A stretch of 64,000 nt of DNA from Rhynchosporium graminicola (lineage: Eukaryota > Ascomycota > Leotiomycetes > Helotiales > Ploettnerulaceae). Where the stretch lies: NCBI GenBank assembly GCA_900074885.1, contig FJUW01000048.1, forward strand, positions 248,001 through 312,000, in the 5' to 3' direction. Shown in pieces: positions 36,594-49,486 of the stretch. Positions within the stretch are counted from its first letter, which is position 1; every line of letters starts with the position of its first letter. Under the pieces are notes generated by a model. That model had not been told where the DNA came from, searched no databases, and saw nothing but the letters and a program-made list of their open reading frames with translations. The position numbers and the translations under genes are program-made.

Positions 36594-38742
36594 ATGGCGA
36601 CTCAAACGACAGACGATGCCCGAAAAAGGTCGTTCCGCCTCCAAGACTCCCCAAGGGCCGTCAATGAATACAGGACTACAGCAAGATCAGACACGTCCTC
36701 AGAAGACGATGAACCTCCACGTCGTTCATCTCGCTATAAGAATGCATCCACGCCTATGCCTGGAACTGTTCAACCTATTGCTCCCCAATCTGTCTTCACA
36801 TCCGGTCCTTTTCTAACCAGAGTTTTTGGATCAATTCCAACGACGCCAGCCACTACCGCAGCCCCATCCATCACTCTCCCAGCTTCATCCACAACGATGG
36901 GTCCCAAAGCTTTCAAAGCTGGCCCTGAGAAGAACGATAGCGATGAACAGCGTGAACTCTCAGCCCACCTTGCGATGTTAAGATCGGTCTCGGGACACCA
37001 GGAGGAGCAAAATGAACTTGCTGGCTCGCCGATTTTTACAATGCCAGTTCTCCAGCACTCCAAAGCAAGTTTCTCCCAATACGGCTTCCTGGCTGGTAAT
37101 ATCGATATACTGGATCAGATCTCTGCCAGTGTTACAGATACGACAGCTCTTCCTACAAACCTGGACCCAAGAATATTCTTCAACATCGCAGCACCATCCA
37201 GCGCCTTCATATGCGGCTCGCAGGGATCTGGCAAGAGTCATACTCTTTCATGCTTGCTTGAAAATTGTCTATTGAGCTCGTCAGTCAACAAGCTTGACAG
37301 TCCGCTTTCGGGGCTTGTTTTTCATTACGACTCTTTCACCTCAGATTTTTCGGGCACCCCTTGTGAGGCAGCACATCTCTCCTCGAATTTCGACATGAAA
37401 GTTCGTATCATATGCTCTCCTTCGAACATTCAAACCATCAAGGTAGAGCTTCCCCAAAACAACCAATTAACAGAGCTTTGCTGATTTGTATGTCAAAGCG
37501 TACTTACTTGGGACTCAATGTCGAGGTTGAGCCATTGAAGATCAGCCAGAACGATCTCAATACAAAGCGAATGTTGGACTTGATGGCTGTGAATACCGAG
37601 GATGGTAGGATGCCGTTGTATCTGCACGAAATCACCCGTATACTACGAGACATGCGGGTCTTGCAACAACAAATTGGCGGCTCCTTCAATTATGCCGAAT
37701 TCAAGAGACAAATTGAGCTCTCACCGATGACTCCTGCGCAAAAAGCCCCATTGACCCAGCGACTTGACACTCTCGAATCTTTCATGCCAAGATCCCAGAC
37801 TGGAGCCAAAGATAAGCAGGTCATGAACCACAGCAATGTGGATGGCAATGATTGGACGATCAAGGTACTTTATCAAGGTCCAGTGCGACTAGCCAGCGCT
37901 AATTTGATCAGGCTGGATATCTCACTATCGTCGATCTGTCTTGTCCATGTGTCACATCCGAAGCTGCTTGTGCTCTTGTACGTAACGGGAAAGCGTATTT
38001 TCTCCTCTTTTTCCACATGTCTCGGCATTTGCTTGAAACTCGTCTCATCCTCTTCTGAAGGCATTTTATTTATAGACGAGCAATTGCTGACTACCCATAT
38101 CGATAGTTCAACATGTGTTTAAGCCTCTTCCTCGAGCAGAAAACCACAATCGGACGTGTTATTGCCCTTGATGAGGCACATAAGGTTAGTGTTGCTTAAA
38201 AGACTACTTCATTTCCATAGAGGACGGTTGATAACAACGAATAGTATATGAACGCTGGATCTGAAGCTTCCGCCTTGACCAACACTTTGCTCTCATCGAT
38301 TCGACTCCAACGACATTTAGGTACTCGAGTATTTATCTCAACACAAGAGCCCTCCATATCTCCAAAGCTGCTCGACCTGTGCTCTTTTACTATCGTACAT
38401 CGATTCACATCGCCAGACTGGTTGCGCTGCTTGCGTTCCCACTTAGCTGCACTTGACAACGAAGATGGTTTGACAACGAACCCAAAGTTGAAACTCAACA
38501 ATGTGTTTAACCAGATTGTTCAATTAAAAATCGGGCAAGCTCTACTTTTTGCGCCAAGTGCAATCGTTGGTGTCGAGAAAATCATAGACAAAAAGTCAGG
38601 AAAGACATCCTCCGAGATCAAGAAATTGGGTATCGAAATTCTCAAGGTGAAGATCCGGGATCGGGTCACTGCAGATGGAGGTAGAAGTGTTCTAGCTATG
38701 GGCCATGATTCACCATTTTGCTGCCAGAGCTCCAGTTGCTAA
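36594..38742 (+). CDS. HerA/VirD4-like P-loop ATPase of fungal type
   Basis: P-loop NTPase of a fungus-wide family related to HerA-type ATPases; cellular role unknown. There are five exons, 36594-37442, 37499-37864, 37912-37977, 38107-38184 and 38245-38742, giving 618 aa. The N-terminal 130 residues are disordered and Ser/Pro-rich. Walker A is CGSQGSGKSHT near residue 209 and Walker B is GRVIALDEAHKYM, encoded across exons 4 and 5. A further motif, TRVFISTQEPSISP, resembles sensor-1. The conserved body ends DGGRSVLAM; after that the frame closes quickly at 38742. Another frame (38705-38965) continues for 86 codons with strong coding character (PVAKKGASLFSGSASV), so either a frameshift or an extra intron near 38670-38720 may add a tail to 38965. 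Confidence 0.75.
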
Positions 38743-38965
38743 GAAGGGTGCATCACTCTTTAGTGGATCAGCCTCTGTTGCAGTTGTCTCAGGAGGCTTC
38801 AACTCAATCTCTCCTGTGACAGCTTCTATGTTCGGAGTCCCTGCCAAAGCTTTCGGAGGAAAGCATGTTTCTGGTCGGGGTTTAATAAACAGAAAAAACG
38901 CTCAATCCGCTTCGACTACAAATAGTCCTTCGACGCCTTTTGGGGGAGCGGCAGCGGCAAATTGA

Positions 38966-40269
38966 CACAAAAGCCCCCTCGGTTTTCGGTTCGAAAAGAC
39001 GGAATGTTGACTAGTGTGCTTATTCGTGGCATGGCTTCAAATGATGAATATCAGGACGCGAATTTGTTTTCGCTGAGCACGTTCTCAGCACCAATCGTTC
39101 TTTGATCTTAACACAAAAGTCCCACCTTCTGGGTGCTACACCACATGTATGTCTCAAAGGCTCATCATAAGCCCCCCTTCTTTTTCTTCTTCTTGGTCGA
39201 GTATTTTGGGTAGCTTTTCAGGTTTTCTTGGTATTTCAGTTGCATGACCAGTTTTGTTGGTGTCCCAGACAATGAATGATGGCGCATGCTCAAATGCAAG
39301 AGGACCAAGCCGAGGGGTACCTGGACACTTTAGAGAATAGAGGTCTCGCTGCCAAATTCTCAAGATGTACTTTTAATATTGTAGAAAAATGTAAAATAAA
39401 ACTGTCTATCACGGAACTGTATCTCGAGTATTGATTTCCCCGCTCTGTGCACCTTGTGGATGCATTCATTCAATATCTGCTCCATATCTTTGATTCCGCA
39501 TATGCTCGCATATGCGTATCATGGCAGTGTCCCTTACACAAGCTTATGCTCACTGGTAAGCAGGCCTACAAGCTTCTACCCTAAGAAAGCGTCACCAACT
39601 GTCGGCCGCTATTGTGGCCCTTGGCATAAGCGAGCTCAAGTCCAGCGATCGTTGCTGAGGATCAGCATCACTATTGCACTTTCTGTCTATATGAAAGGCA
39701 CAAGCCTAAAATGGCACAGCCCCCAATTTGTAATCTTTATGTTTTACAAAATATGCAAATGATGGACTTAGTCATCCTTTTACTTCTCCTTGTCGTAAGG
39801 AATTTCCCCACTCCTCGCATGCCTCGCTTAACTGTACACAAAGATGGGGCGAGTGGCTAACAGCAAAGCCAAGACTTTCGCTGACAGAAATTGGGGGCCG
39901 AACGAGAGCAAAAAAATCAGACGTCAGCACCCGTATCCAGCTCTGTCAATTAATAAGCTTCTTGCATGGTTATGAAGCACGCAAAACTTTAGACCAACCA
40001 ATTACCTATCTGTCTGTTGGCTACTTGATCAATATTTCGTGTATGACGAGCAGTTCGGCAACCTTTCACACGGCTTAGCGACGTAAACGAGCTCTGAATG
40101 AGGAAACAATTCACGCAATGACTTTGATTAGAAACAAAAACGCCCTATCAGCTGAATCTGCCAGATTTTTCTTGTGATTGAACCCTAAACATTACAAAAG
40201 GCTCAAATTTTCCCCAGAAAGCAAGTCCAGGCATCGACATTACACTCAGCAGTTCTCTTCTCGCACATA
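38966..40269. other. Intergenic stretch
   Basis: No supported gene. It holds the downstream flank of the ATPase gene and the promoter of the secreted lyase. Confidence 0.45.
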
Positions 40270-41186
40270 ATGTTTCTCAAAACTATCATACTCGCTAGCT
40301 TGACCATGGGTCTAACAGTCCAAAGTGTCCAAACGTTCTCCAGTGAGTCTTATTTCCTAAAGTTCATGATTTCTTGAACTTGCGGATCCTGGTCCCCTTA
40401 TCGACTCCCATCTGTATGATAAAGGAGCATACTAACATAAGGCCAGATACGGGAACTTTCCCAACCGGCTGGAGCGATTTCTATGTCGATGGTGCTTCGG
40501 GTAATGCTGCCTCAAGTTCCACTGGCAGTATCGCCCAAGTGTCAAATGTTTTCTACGATACTGCGCCCGCCATCAAGGTGACAGCAACCTACGACCCGAA
40601 TCACCAAGGACTTTACCACGCAGAAGTGCACCGTGCAAATGCATACAGCAAAGGCGACACCGGCTTCTACGGCTTCGCCTTCAGACTCTCACAGGACTGG
40701 GAATTCACTCCACAATCGAGTTTCAACATCGCTCAATTCATTGCTGACTTCACGGATCTTCCATGTGATGAGACTTACATGCCTTCCAGCATGATATGGA
40801 TCTCGGGAAACCAGTTGTACTCCCGTGTCAAGACGGGGAATGTCTGCCCTGTAAGTGAGCAGCAGATCAACCCATTCAACAGCCTCGCCACGGTCACAGC
40901 TGGAGCTTGGCATAAGGTTGTCATACAGGCCAAGTGGAGGAGCGATACGACTGGGTATTACAAGATCTGGTTGGATGGTGTCAGTGTCTTGAATAAGACG
41001 AGTCCAGCTATCGCAACGACTGTGACGGATGGAAGACCATTTCAATTCCGCGTGGGGTTGTATGCTAATGGTTGGAAGAAGCCCAGCGAGGGAGGCATGA
41101 AGGGTACCCAGCCGTTCAGGCAGATTTGGTTCGATAAGATTGCTACAGGAACGACCTTCGCGGACGTCGACCCTGATCAATGGTAA
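40270..41186 (+). CDS. Secreted polysaccharide lyase, family 20-like (glucuronan lyase type)
   Basis: Extracellular carbohydrate-active enzyme resembling fungal family 20 polysaccharide lyases, which cleave beta-1,4-glucuronan by elimination. There are two exons, 40270-40342 and 40447-41186, giving 270 aa. A signal peptide begins MFLKTIILASLTMGLTVQS. The mature part is a beta-jelly-roll with NHQGLYHAEVHR and DTGFYGFAFRLSQDW; a later strand reads WHKVVIQAKW and then YYKIWLDGV. These segments are typical of this lyase fold and carry the usual basic and aromatic residues. The C-terminus ends DVDPDQW. The family assignment is by pattern; exact substrate is inferred. No carbohydrate-binding module is attached. 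Confidence 0.75.
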
Positions 41187-41810
41187 TGTGGGAAACCTAT
41201 CGACAGAGATTCGAGAATTTGACGAGGCTTTATGGGAGTGGTGTTTCGGAAGGAATAAGAAATCAATTAGCAATCGTCGGAAACGCAGGAATTCAAAAAG
41301 GACTTGTTGAGAATCTGATCGAGTATTCCGTACCGCCTGACCGACTGACTTTCCTCGTAATCATGTCCGGTGAAGAGACCATGTGAAAAGAAATTGTTTT
41401 CTGGATTTGGAAACCGATGAAGGTCGTTTTGTAATAACATTTCCAAGTTTTGCAAATTGTCCTTTAATTGAGTCGCAAAGTCCTCTGGAGCTTTCGGGAC
41501 TCAAGCATTTTCTCCAGAAATATTATGTGGCGATCTGGTAATAACGATACAGGATAGGGTAATGAATCTGGAACGAGCTCAAAAGTCTCTTGAAGACGAA
41601 GTCAGCCTTCTTCGAGTCTGATAGACTTGCGGTTCCAAAAGTTGATCTCGTCAAATTACGCTCGAGAGATCCCCGTTTCAAATCTAGCTTTATTGCCGAA
41701 GGCTGGATAGGAGGTGAGACCAATTTATCGAAACGTACGAAAGCAATGGAATTATAGGCTAGCTCCAATATTCTAGGTATTATGAACATTTTGTCTTCTC
41801 AGTACACTCC
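41187..41810. other. Intergenic stretch with coding-like fragments
   Basis: Space between the lyase and the dehydrogenase pseudogene. On the plus strand at about 41569-41760, two adjacent pieces read like protein (NLERAQKSLEDEVSLLR, then after a stop LRSRDPRFKSSFIAEGW), but no family is recognised and no start or splice partners are clear. Confidence 0.4.
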
Positions 41811-42801
41811 TCAGCTTTCAAGTACGACATCAATCGCGATCTTCCCCTTCGCTCTCTCAGTCTTCAATTTCTCAAAAGCTTTCGCACCATCCTCGAAGGG
41901 GAATCTTTGATCACTCAACGATGTAACTCCTTGATCCATTGTGTCACCTGTCCCAAATCTTCTGGCTTTGGAGCAGGCCAGAATCCGTCAATTTTGCCTT
42001 TTACACCCCCTAGTAGTTTCGGCAACACAGCTTCCTTCGCCATATCGATCACACTTGAGACGAATAATTCTCCAGCAACCAGGACATATGACGCTCCGGG
42101 GTTGGAATATTGATCCCACTTCCACCAGAGCTCCTTATCCCCGATGTTTCCAACATTATCGACAGCATGATCGAATTTCTGTTCAGTCGCCAACAAAGCA
42201 CTCAACACGCTCCCCTTCTTGTAATCGATTACAACGTCTGCGCCCAGCCTCTTACATAGCTCAACATTTGGAGTTGAACAAGATGTTGTCACATGACATC
42301 CAACAACTTTTGCGATTTGGATCCAGAGCCACCATTGATGAAGATACGATCGCCTTTCTTGACGTGCGGTACGATGGATTGATACGCAGTCAAGCCTGCT
42401 ACACCAAGTACCGTTGCATCTAAAATGGAAACACCTTCAGGGATAGCAAGGGTGTGTTTCTCATTCACGAAAGCATATTCAGCAAGAGCTCCTCCGGCGA
42501 GAGGTGAGGTCCCAGCTACGCCAAAGACCAGGTCATCTGCTTTTAGATTAGAACCAGTTGCTGGTGTTACAATACGACCTGCGAAGTCGAGTCTAGGCGT
42601 TGCGGGATAGGAGACCAGTAGTCGTCCAATATAGGGTATCTCAGTAGGCTTATAGTCAACAGGACTTATGGCTGTGACTAGAATTTTGACGAGATGGAAA
42701 TTTGGCTTAGGCTTGGGAAGTGGTGCTGATGGGTTGATCTTCATCGTCCTGTCAATCCCACCATTTGTGCTGCTGTACTTCTCTATTGACTGATTAGCGA
42801 T
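41811..42801 (-). pseudogene. Zinc-type alcohol dehydrogenase/quinone oxidoreductase pseudogene
   Basis: Remains of a medium-chain dehydrogenase/reductase of the quinone-oxidoreductase-like branch. Homology starts near 42801 with NQSIEKYSSTNGGIDRTMKI, but the place where the start is expected reads ATC, not ATG. The GroES-like half is complete (ISPVDYKPTEIPYIG; GALAEYAFVNEKH). In the Rossmann half the dinucleotide loop is broken near 42318: GGSG is followed by a deletion of the expected glycine-rich residues, and the frame changes before IQIAKVVGCHVTT. A second frame break near 41928 separates VTQWIKE from SLSDQRFPFEDGAKAFEKL. The original stop is at 41811-41813. The first ATG available is at 42744, giving only a truncated product. 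Confidence 0.78.
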
Positions 42802-44159
42802 GCGGAAAATGGGAGGGCAACTGCATTAATTGATAACGTAGATTCTGTTGTTTGGAATATGTATTTTGGGTTCTTATATGCTCGCATGGTGGTTGGGAGA
42901 GAATCTTTGTCCATGCTATCGGTTGAATTCGAGTATAGCTTCAATAACTGGAGAGCACTAAAGATTTTGATAATATAAGAATCCCAATATCAGGAATACC
43001 TGACTCTTGAAAGATGTGACAGGGATTCGATCGCGACTCGAACGGATGGTTTTCCATCCACGTTTAATGTATCGTGACGCGGGAAGCTGCAACGTCCACT
43101 TCTCAAAGAGGTTTAGTGCATACTCTGGGGAAGAATCTGACGTCCCGGGGTACGATGCCCTGTAAGACAAGGAATTGTAGTGGGCAAGGACCTGTAAGAA
43201 GTCGAAAACATCCTCAAATATCATACTGGGCGCCGCCTGAAAAAGTCATGATATCATAATACGTTTTGCGATCTGGTGATGCCTTCATCGGGGCAGTTCA
43301 AATGATCGCAATATGAATTCCCAGACGCTTCAGGACCCTTTCAATCTCCCAGAAGAGCTTGAAAATAATCAGTCGTTCAGAGACATGACGCGGATGGCCA
43401 TACCGAATCTCTACAATCCTCATGCCATCTTTGACGAGATGTGAGGTTAAAGAAAGGTGTAATGGCAATACCATGATGTTATTTCTGATATTATTTCTGA
43501 TTGATGCATCTGATGGAACCATAATATGAGCCTTCTGTTGTAATTTAGTCCAGTGAGTGGTGTCTTGACCAGAAGTACTTTTTGAAACTTGATATCCTTC
43601 ATTTCACCTCGGATAGCTCGCTTAAACTGTTTACTAAAAATCGATGCGACAGAACGCTTAGGATTCGATCAAAGTAGAATGCAGATTAAGTCTATGACGT
43701 GATTCTCCTCACTTGAGACTTTCTAGTCATCAAGAGCTTACAGGCTACTCTATGGAAATCAAAATCGGGTGAGGAATTGTTGTACTAATTCAGCCTGCAT
43801 ACTGGCTTCAAGAGCTGCTCCAAAGGTTTGCTTGAACAATTTGTAAGTTGCGCCGTGTTCTTTCGGTACGAAATTGCTTTCATCTTGTGCTTAAAGTAAT
43901 CGGTCCATAATTTTTACCATAGTCGATACCAAGGGGCTGCTCGTAGTCAGTCAATTAGCCATCTGGAGATCATCCGGGGACTTTCGATGTCGTACAATGC
44001 AGGTCGTACCAATGAATCGTGTATAACATACACACATACCTGTGACCTACTTCTCAAACGATCTCATCATCTCCCGCCACCAGCCTATGTAGTCATTTGA
44101 GTCAACGCAGTCGTCTCCTTTCCCACCCTTCAGTATCTGGAGCCACTGCTTACGCAGCG
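42802..44159. other. Intergenic stretch
   Basis: No supported gene. Minus-strand frames at 43298-43522 (with EIRYGHPRHVSERL) and 42958-43224 are mildly protein-like but unrecognised and interrupted; they may be parts of an old gene. Confidence 0.4.
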
Positions 44160-45981
44160 ATGGCTTTTCTTCTCTTAATCGCGTGCATAGTGCTTACACT
44201 AATATCACTTCTGACCGTCAAGCTTGCCAGGAGATACAAGCAAGCACGATTGATAGGCTTTCCGGTTGTCGTCGACCCCATCGATCAAACAGGTCTGATC
44301 TGGAAGCAACTTGGCGATCGCATCAAACCTTTCCTCGATTATCTTCCATTTCGCATTGGGCATTATGTTGAGTTCAGGTACTTCTTCCGTGATCGATACA
44401 GTCCACACGATCGTATCGGGTCGGTTTACAGTATTGCCGCCCCAGATGGAATCATGTCAGTTGTTTTCAAATTCCCCTTGTGACATTCATAGCAGGTGTT
44501 CTTATGTCTAACGCTGACGATGGAGCAAAACAAACACTGTGCACGTAATAAATAGGACTTGCTGATGTTATATAGGATCGTGGTTGCGGATGCGGATATG
44601 GCAGACGACATTCTCGCTCGGCGAAAGGACTTCATCAAGTCCAGAACAATGTTCGAAGCCCTAGAGCTTTTCGGCCCAAACGTAACCACTGTGGACGGGG
44701 AGGCATGGCAAAAGCAACGTCGACTTACTACCCCGCCATTCAATGAACGGAACAGCAGTCTGGTTTGGCGAGAGGCGATAGGGCAGGCAAAGAGTATGGT
44801 GAAGACCTGGACATCAGCGGGAGACGAGGGGGTTAGCAAGACCATCAACGACACGATGACATTGGCCCTTCATGTTCTGACAGCGGCTGGATTTGGAAAA
44901 CCTTACGAGTTCGAAGGAGGCGTTACGAAGCTCACTGGAGACCACAAGTTATCATACAAGGACTCTCTCCAACCAATCCTACATAATTTTGCCCTCGCCT
45001 ACTTGATCGAAACGGAGCAGTCTACGACGAGCGTGACGGAAAGCAAAATCTCCGAAATCAGCACCGCGATTGCAGATTTCAAATTGTACATGGCGGAGAT
45101 GATTGACGAAGAGAAAGCGAAAATTGGAGCTAGCCTCGCGAAGGAAAATCTCATGAGCGCTCTCGTTCATGCGTCCGAGTCTGAGGCTCGCGGGAATGAA
45201 CGAGGTGGCTTGAGCAGAGAGGAGATGCTGGGCAACTTATTCATTTACAATCTCGCAGGCCATGATACCACCGCAAATACGATCGGATATGCCACCTATC
45301 TGATGGCATCTAAACCAGAATGGCAAGCGTGGATACGAGAAGAACTTGATTTCGTTTTTGGAGGAGAGGCCGATGGGAGCGAGGAGGACTATGGAAAAGC
45401 TTCAAAGCTCAAAAGATGCCTGGCTGTAATGGTAAGGTTGCATATTCTGCCATAAAACTCGGGATACTGATGATCTGCAGTACGAAACCCTTCGCCTCTA
45501 TGGACCAGTCGTTTTCATACCCAAAGCTACTGGGGACACTGTTACAGAAATCGAGTCGGAAGGGAGATCATACAGCATTCCCCCAAATACAACTATACTC
45601 GTCAATGTCACTGCTCTCAACACAGACCCTCAATATTGGGGCTCGGATTCTCTAACATGGAAACCTGACCGTTGGATCCACAGCCCTGGAAAGCTGGTGG
45701 GTATAGCAGGTGAGGAGATGATCCAGCCACCGAAAGGCAGGTTTCTCGCCTGGGCTTCTGGACCACGAATATGTCCAGGAAAGAAGTTTTCGCAGGTAGA
45801 GTTTGTCGCTGTTATGGCTACCTTGTTTCGACGATTAAGGGTCGTGCCGGTGAAGAATCAGGGAGAAAATGAGGACGATGTGAGAAGGAGAATTCATGAT
45901 ACGGTGGAAGATTCGGAGTTACGGATGACGCTCAGTATGAAGCATTCTGAGAGGATTAAGTTGGTTTGGGAAGAAGGATGA
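44160..45981 (+). CDS. Cytochrome P450, intact
   Basis: Membrane-anchored fungal P450 monooxygenase, substrate unknown. There are three exons, 44160-44455, 44576-45431 and 45481-45981, giving 550 aa. The N-terminal anchor is MAFLLLIACIVLTLISLL; I chose this ATG because the frame upstream begins only with TTG. The C-helix region has GEAWQKQRRLTTPPF, the I-helix NLAGHDTTANT, the K-helix ETLR, then KPDRW. The haem loop is WASGPRICPG with a complete consensus. Intron 1 uses a GTCAGT donor. The overall pattern resembles fungal CYP families with long I-to-K segments. No tailoring or backbone genes flank it apart from the other P450 some 8.5 kb away, so a shared pathway is only a guess. Confidence 0.88.
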
Positions 45982-48900
45982 GCATGAGGATGAGACTGAG
46001 GCTGATGCTGGGATTTTGGTCCTTTTTGTCATTGGAAGCAGATAGAAGGATCATACAGTGTGATTGAACAGAGCTTAGAGTATGAATGATGTTTTTCACT
46101 CTTTTCTTCAATTCTAGTTTCTACCAGTTCTACCAGGTATCAGACCCCTGACACTTGAATAAATGACACAAAGATGCAGTAAAGGCTCGAGCAACTCATC
46201 TTCCCACAGATATAATCCACGTTACATGTGAGTAGACTATCCTTCCCACGGGATCCAGGTTCTCCATGTTGTTATGTACTCCCCGAACCTCTTGCCGCCT
46301 TATAGCATGACCCCTGACAACAATCACTGAAATTCAGTTGGACAAAGACAGAAATTACCTCTACACGCGAGTGGCTCAGTAAGATGGTTTTATGCTCCCT
46401 CGAGCCTTCTTAAGATTTGTCAATTTGCCGCCGAGGTGGTTTGCTTCGAGGCCCGGAAACCTGGTAGATTACGTAGTACAAGTACAAGCAATCAAATCAT
46501 GAACAACAATAGAGTGATTCATAAATTCGCGAGCTATTGAGGAGGGTATCGATCCTATGCAGCGAAAGTCACTTCCGCGAGTAAGGAGCTCCTGGAGGAA
46601 GATGTTTTGCCAGACAGCCACTGGTATTGACTAACTTCCAAAGAGTAATCGAGGTTCGGGATTCCCTGTATCCAAACATCAGAAAGTCTCTAGGGCAATA
46701 ATGTATGATGGAAGATCAAAGGCATGACCCAAATAGTGAAACAGGGTTAGCAGAACAACCTGCGAGCTGTCAATCTCGGTAGTATGCAGTAGACTGTTTT
46801 GAATTGAGGGACCACACTATTTGGGTTGAACACGAAAGCAGAATGCAAGCAAGTAAAACAGGGTAACATCAGCGAGCTGCTGTGACTGTAGAGGAAAAAC
46901 AAGCACAGAACATGCTGTACCTGTCAAAATAAGTGCAACCTCCCGGGAATCCGGAAACGGGGTCATCAAGACTTGCAAATCATTTGAAGAGGATGAAAAC
47001 GGCTGATCAAGAAATGCTGTGCGTCGGCGTTTGTGGGAAGCAAACAAGAGGATGAGATTACAAAGGAATGCATTGTACAGAAGTACGGATTGGTAGACAC
47101 ACCAGGATATCTTCGCCGCCCGCGAGACGAGGTGTTACATACATCACTCTGGGACCACGCGGTAAAATCAGGGTCGATAGAAGGATGAAAATTCCTTTAT
47201 GGTGGTGGTTGTTGCTTGTTGCATTGGACAGAGATCCATAACTGTACACGGCTTGGTGACGATGCCACAGCAGTCCGGTGATGCAGAGGTAGAGAGTAGG
47301 TAGCATTGTTGATTTTCAACAAACTGGTAGGTAGGTAGACTTGGTGAGTTACAGTTCACGAAAAGCTTGGCACTATCCAGGATGCCTTCACTCGCGTGCC
47401 AGAACCCCCTTTTCATTCTTCGTACATTAAAGAACCTCCCTTCACAGATCGGGACACAACAGCAGCAGCCATGCCGCAATCAAATCGCAGACGTCGCAAA
47501 GATCAATCACTTGGCCATGAGCCTGTCGAGACACTCGAGGGGCGAATTGCAACAATGGCGCGGCCGACAACATCTTCTCGGCGGAGCTCCAGCGCATAAA
47601 TACACCGTTTCACACTGCCTACCCAAAAGACGTGTGCAGTACGATCCGAAGAAAGACCAGCCCTGACGCGACGTCACACAACGGTTACACAAGGGCAGAT
47701 TTCAGGAGGATCCATAGAAATGCCGCTCGTTAGTCATGCACATTTTCAGATGGCATTGGGCAAGGGTTGTGGGTGGAGGCTTGGTACCCAGTTGGCAGTG
47801 GGAAGCTGGAAAGAAACTTGGCCGTTGGGGACCATGAGTTCATCTGAAGCTTCATCACGATTCTGATATCGAAATCGGGATGCTGCGATGGATATCGATG
47901 ATCGGGGTCGAGTTTCCATTGCGAGTAATCTTCGCATGTTATGTAAATTGTTGGTCCGATGTTGCTCGTTGCTGGCAAAGTGGGCATTTGGCGATCAGAG
48001 CACGTACAGTAGCGGAAGCTGCATCTGCTCCGTAAGCCACTCTAAGTTACCGGAGAATTTCGCTGTTGTGCCTGGCGCTTGACTATATGGAGATAAAAGC
48101 TTTGCGCCCGCTCCTCGAGCCGTCCCCTGACGGTCTGACAGGCTGAAATTAGGATCAGTCCAGTCCCTGCGACAGAGAGCGCGTCACATCAGTCACGTAC
48201 GTCTCTCGGGGAGTACACGATAGACAATTCAGGATAGGTGGAAGGTCCGACAACTACTGGAACATCGGGGGAAGAAGGAACGTTAGTACATGTTTCTGTC
48301 AGATTCAAAATGATCTCCACGAAAAGCAGAAGTCCCCTTGCTCTTGGTAGAGGCAGGCACTCGAAAAGAGGCATCTGCGAACGGCTGCAAATAGCCACGC
48401 TCATGCTACCTAGGTACATCCCGGTTCATGCAGACTCATCTGCTTAACAACATCTCAGTTCTTGAAGCGGCAGACTTCGACTTCGACATCTCAGCAGTAT
48501 TTCCACTACTTGGGAACCGGAAGAAGACGATATCAAACGAGTCTTGGCCGGGGACTGGGACGGCCACTGGAATCTCTGATGAGGAAATTTTCGAAAAAGG
48601 AACCCCTGTCCTGTGCTTTTGTCATATTCTAGGGTCTTAACGCATTACCTTAATCCCCACATCTAAACTCGACGACGCTCTCCATAGTCAACAGTAACGT
48701 ACTCATTGTATGTTGCGAATGGCTTGACCAGCTTGCAGACTTGCTCAGGATCCGATGATGGTGTTCCGACTCCCAAGGCGAGCGGGAGGACGTTCCTTAG
48801 ACGGACTAGCTAGGCCCAAAGACCTAGGCTCCGTAGTCTCCATTGGTTCTCGAATTATCTGGAAAATCCAAGGCTGCTCTACCTTGCAGCGGATCATCGA

Positions 48901-49486
48901 TCAATAGAGATTTTGACTCGCTCTGGACACCGGAGTGCTGGATCATGGCAGCAGCCAATTCTTCCAATCACTGCCCTATTCGAGTGTCTGTCTGTCTGAC
49001 TGATGTTGAGAAAATCAAAATGTTCTTTTCCGCCTCACTCCTCGCGCCATCGTATTGATGGGTCTGTACTCTTATGTACCAGTGAGTTCTGTCATTTCCA
49101 TTCTCGTCCGAAGTGTCAGCACGTCCCTCATCTCTTTACGTATCCTTGTTGCACTGCCATTCGTCGAGATCAAGAGTAGATTTGCACGGCCTGTGAGCTA
49201 GACACCTTCTTCCTTCTTGTGGGCCTCCCTCTTTGCCGGATCGGCACAACCTACCAAGCTAGATTACCATCTGCTTTCTCTCATACCTTGATTTCCGTGG
49301 TAGTAAAACTTTCAACCTTCTCGCCCTTTCGTACTGCATTGCATATCTTTACTTGGAGCACAGCCAGCCGGTCTCTGCGCCAATGCAGCTTACAGTCATT
49401 ACTTTTTGAAGAAAACTTCCCATTTCGTTCTTTACTTCCTGGAGAATTCTCACACATCGTTCTACTGTGTCCGCAACTCTGCAACA
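45982..49486. other. Gene-poor 3.5-kb stretch
   Basis: No gene could be supported on either strand; open frames are short and overlapping. No transposon ends, long repeats or arrays are visible. The last part must contain the promoter of the DUF4203 gene. Confidence 0.45.

Noticed and set aside
33646..45981. Secondary-metabolite cluster (two P450s, oxidoreductase, lyase)
   Set aside because: No polyketide synthase, peptide synthetase, terpene synthase or transporter is present, the oxidoreductase is dead, and an F-box gene and ATPase are mixed in.
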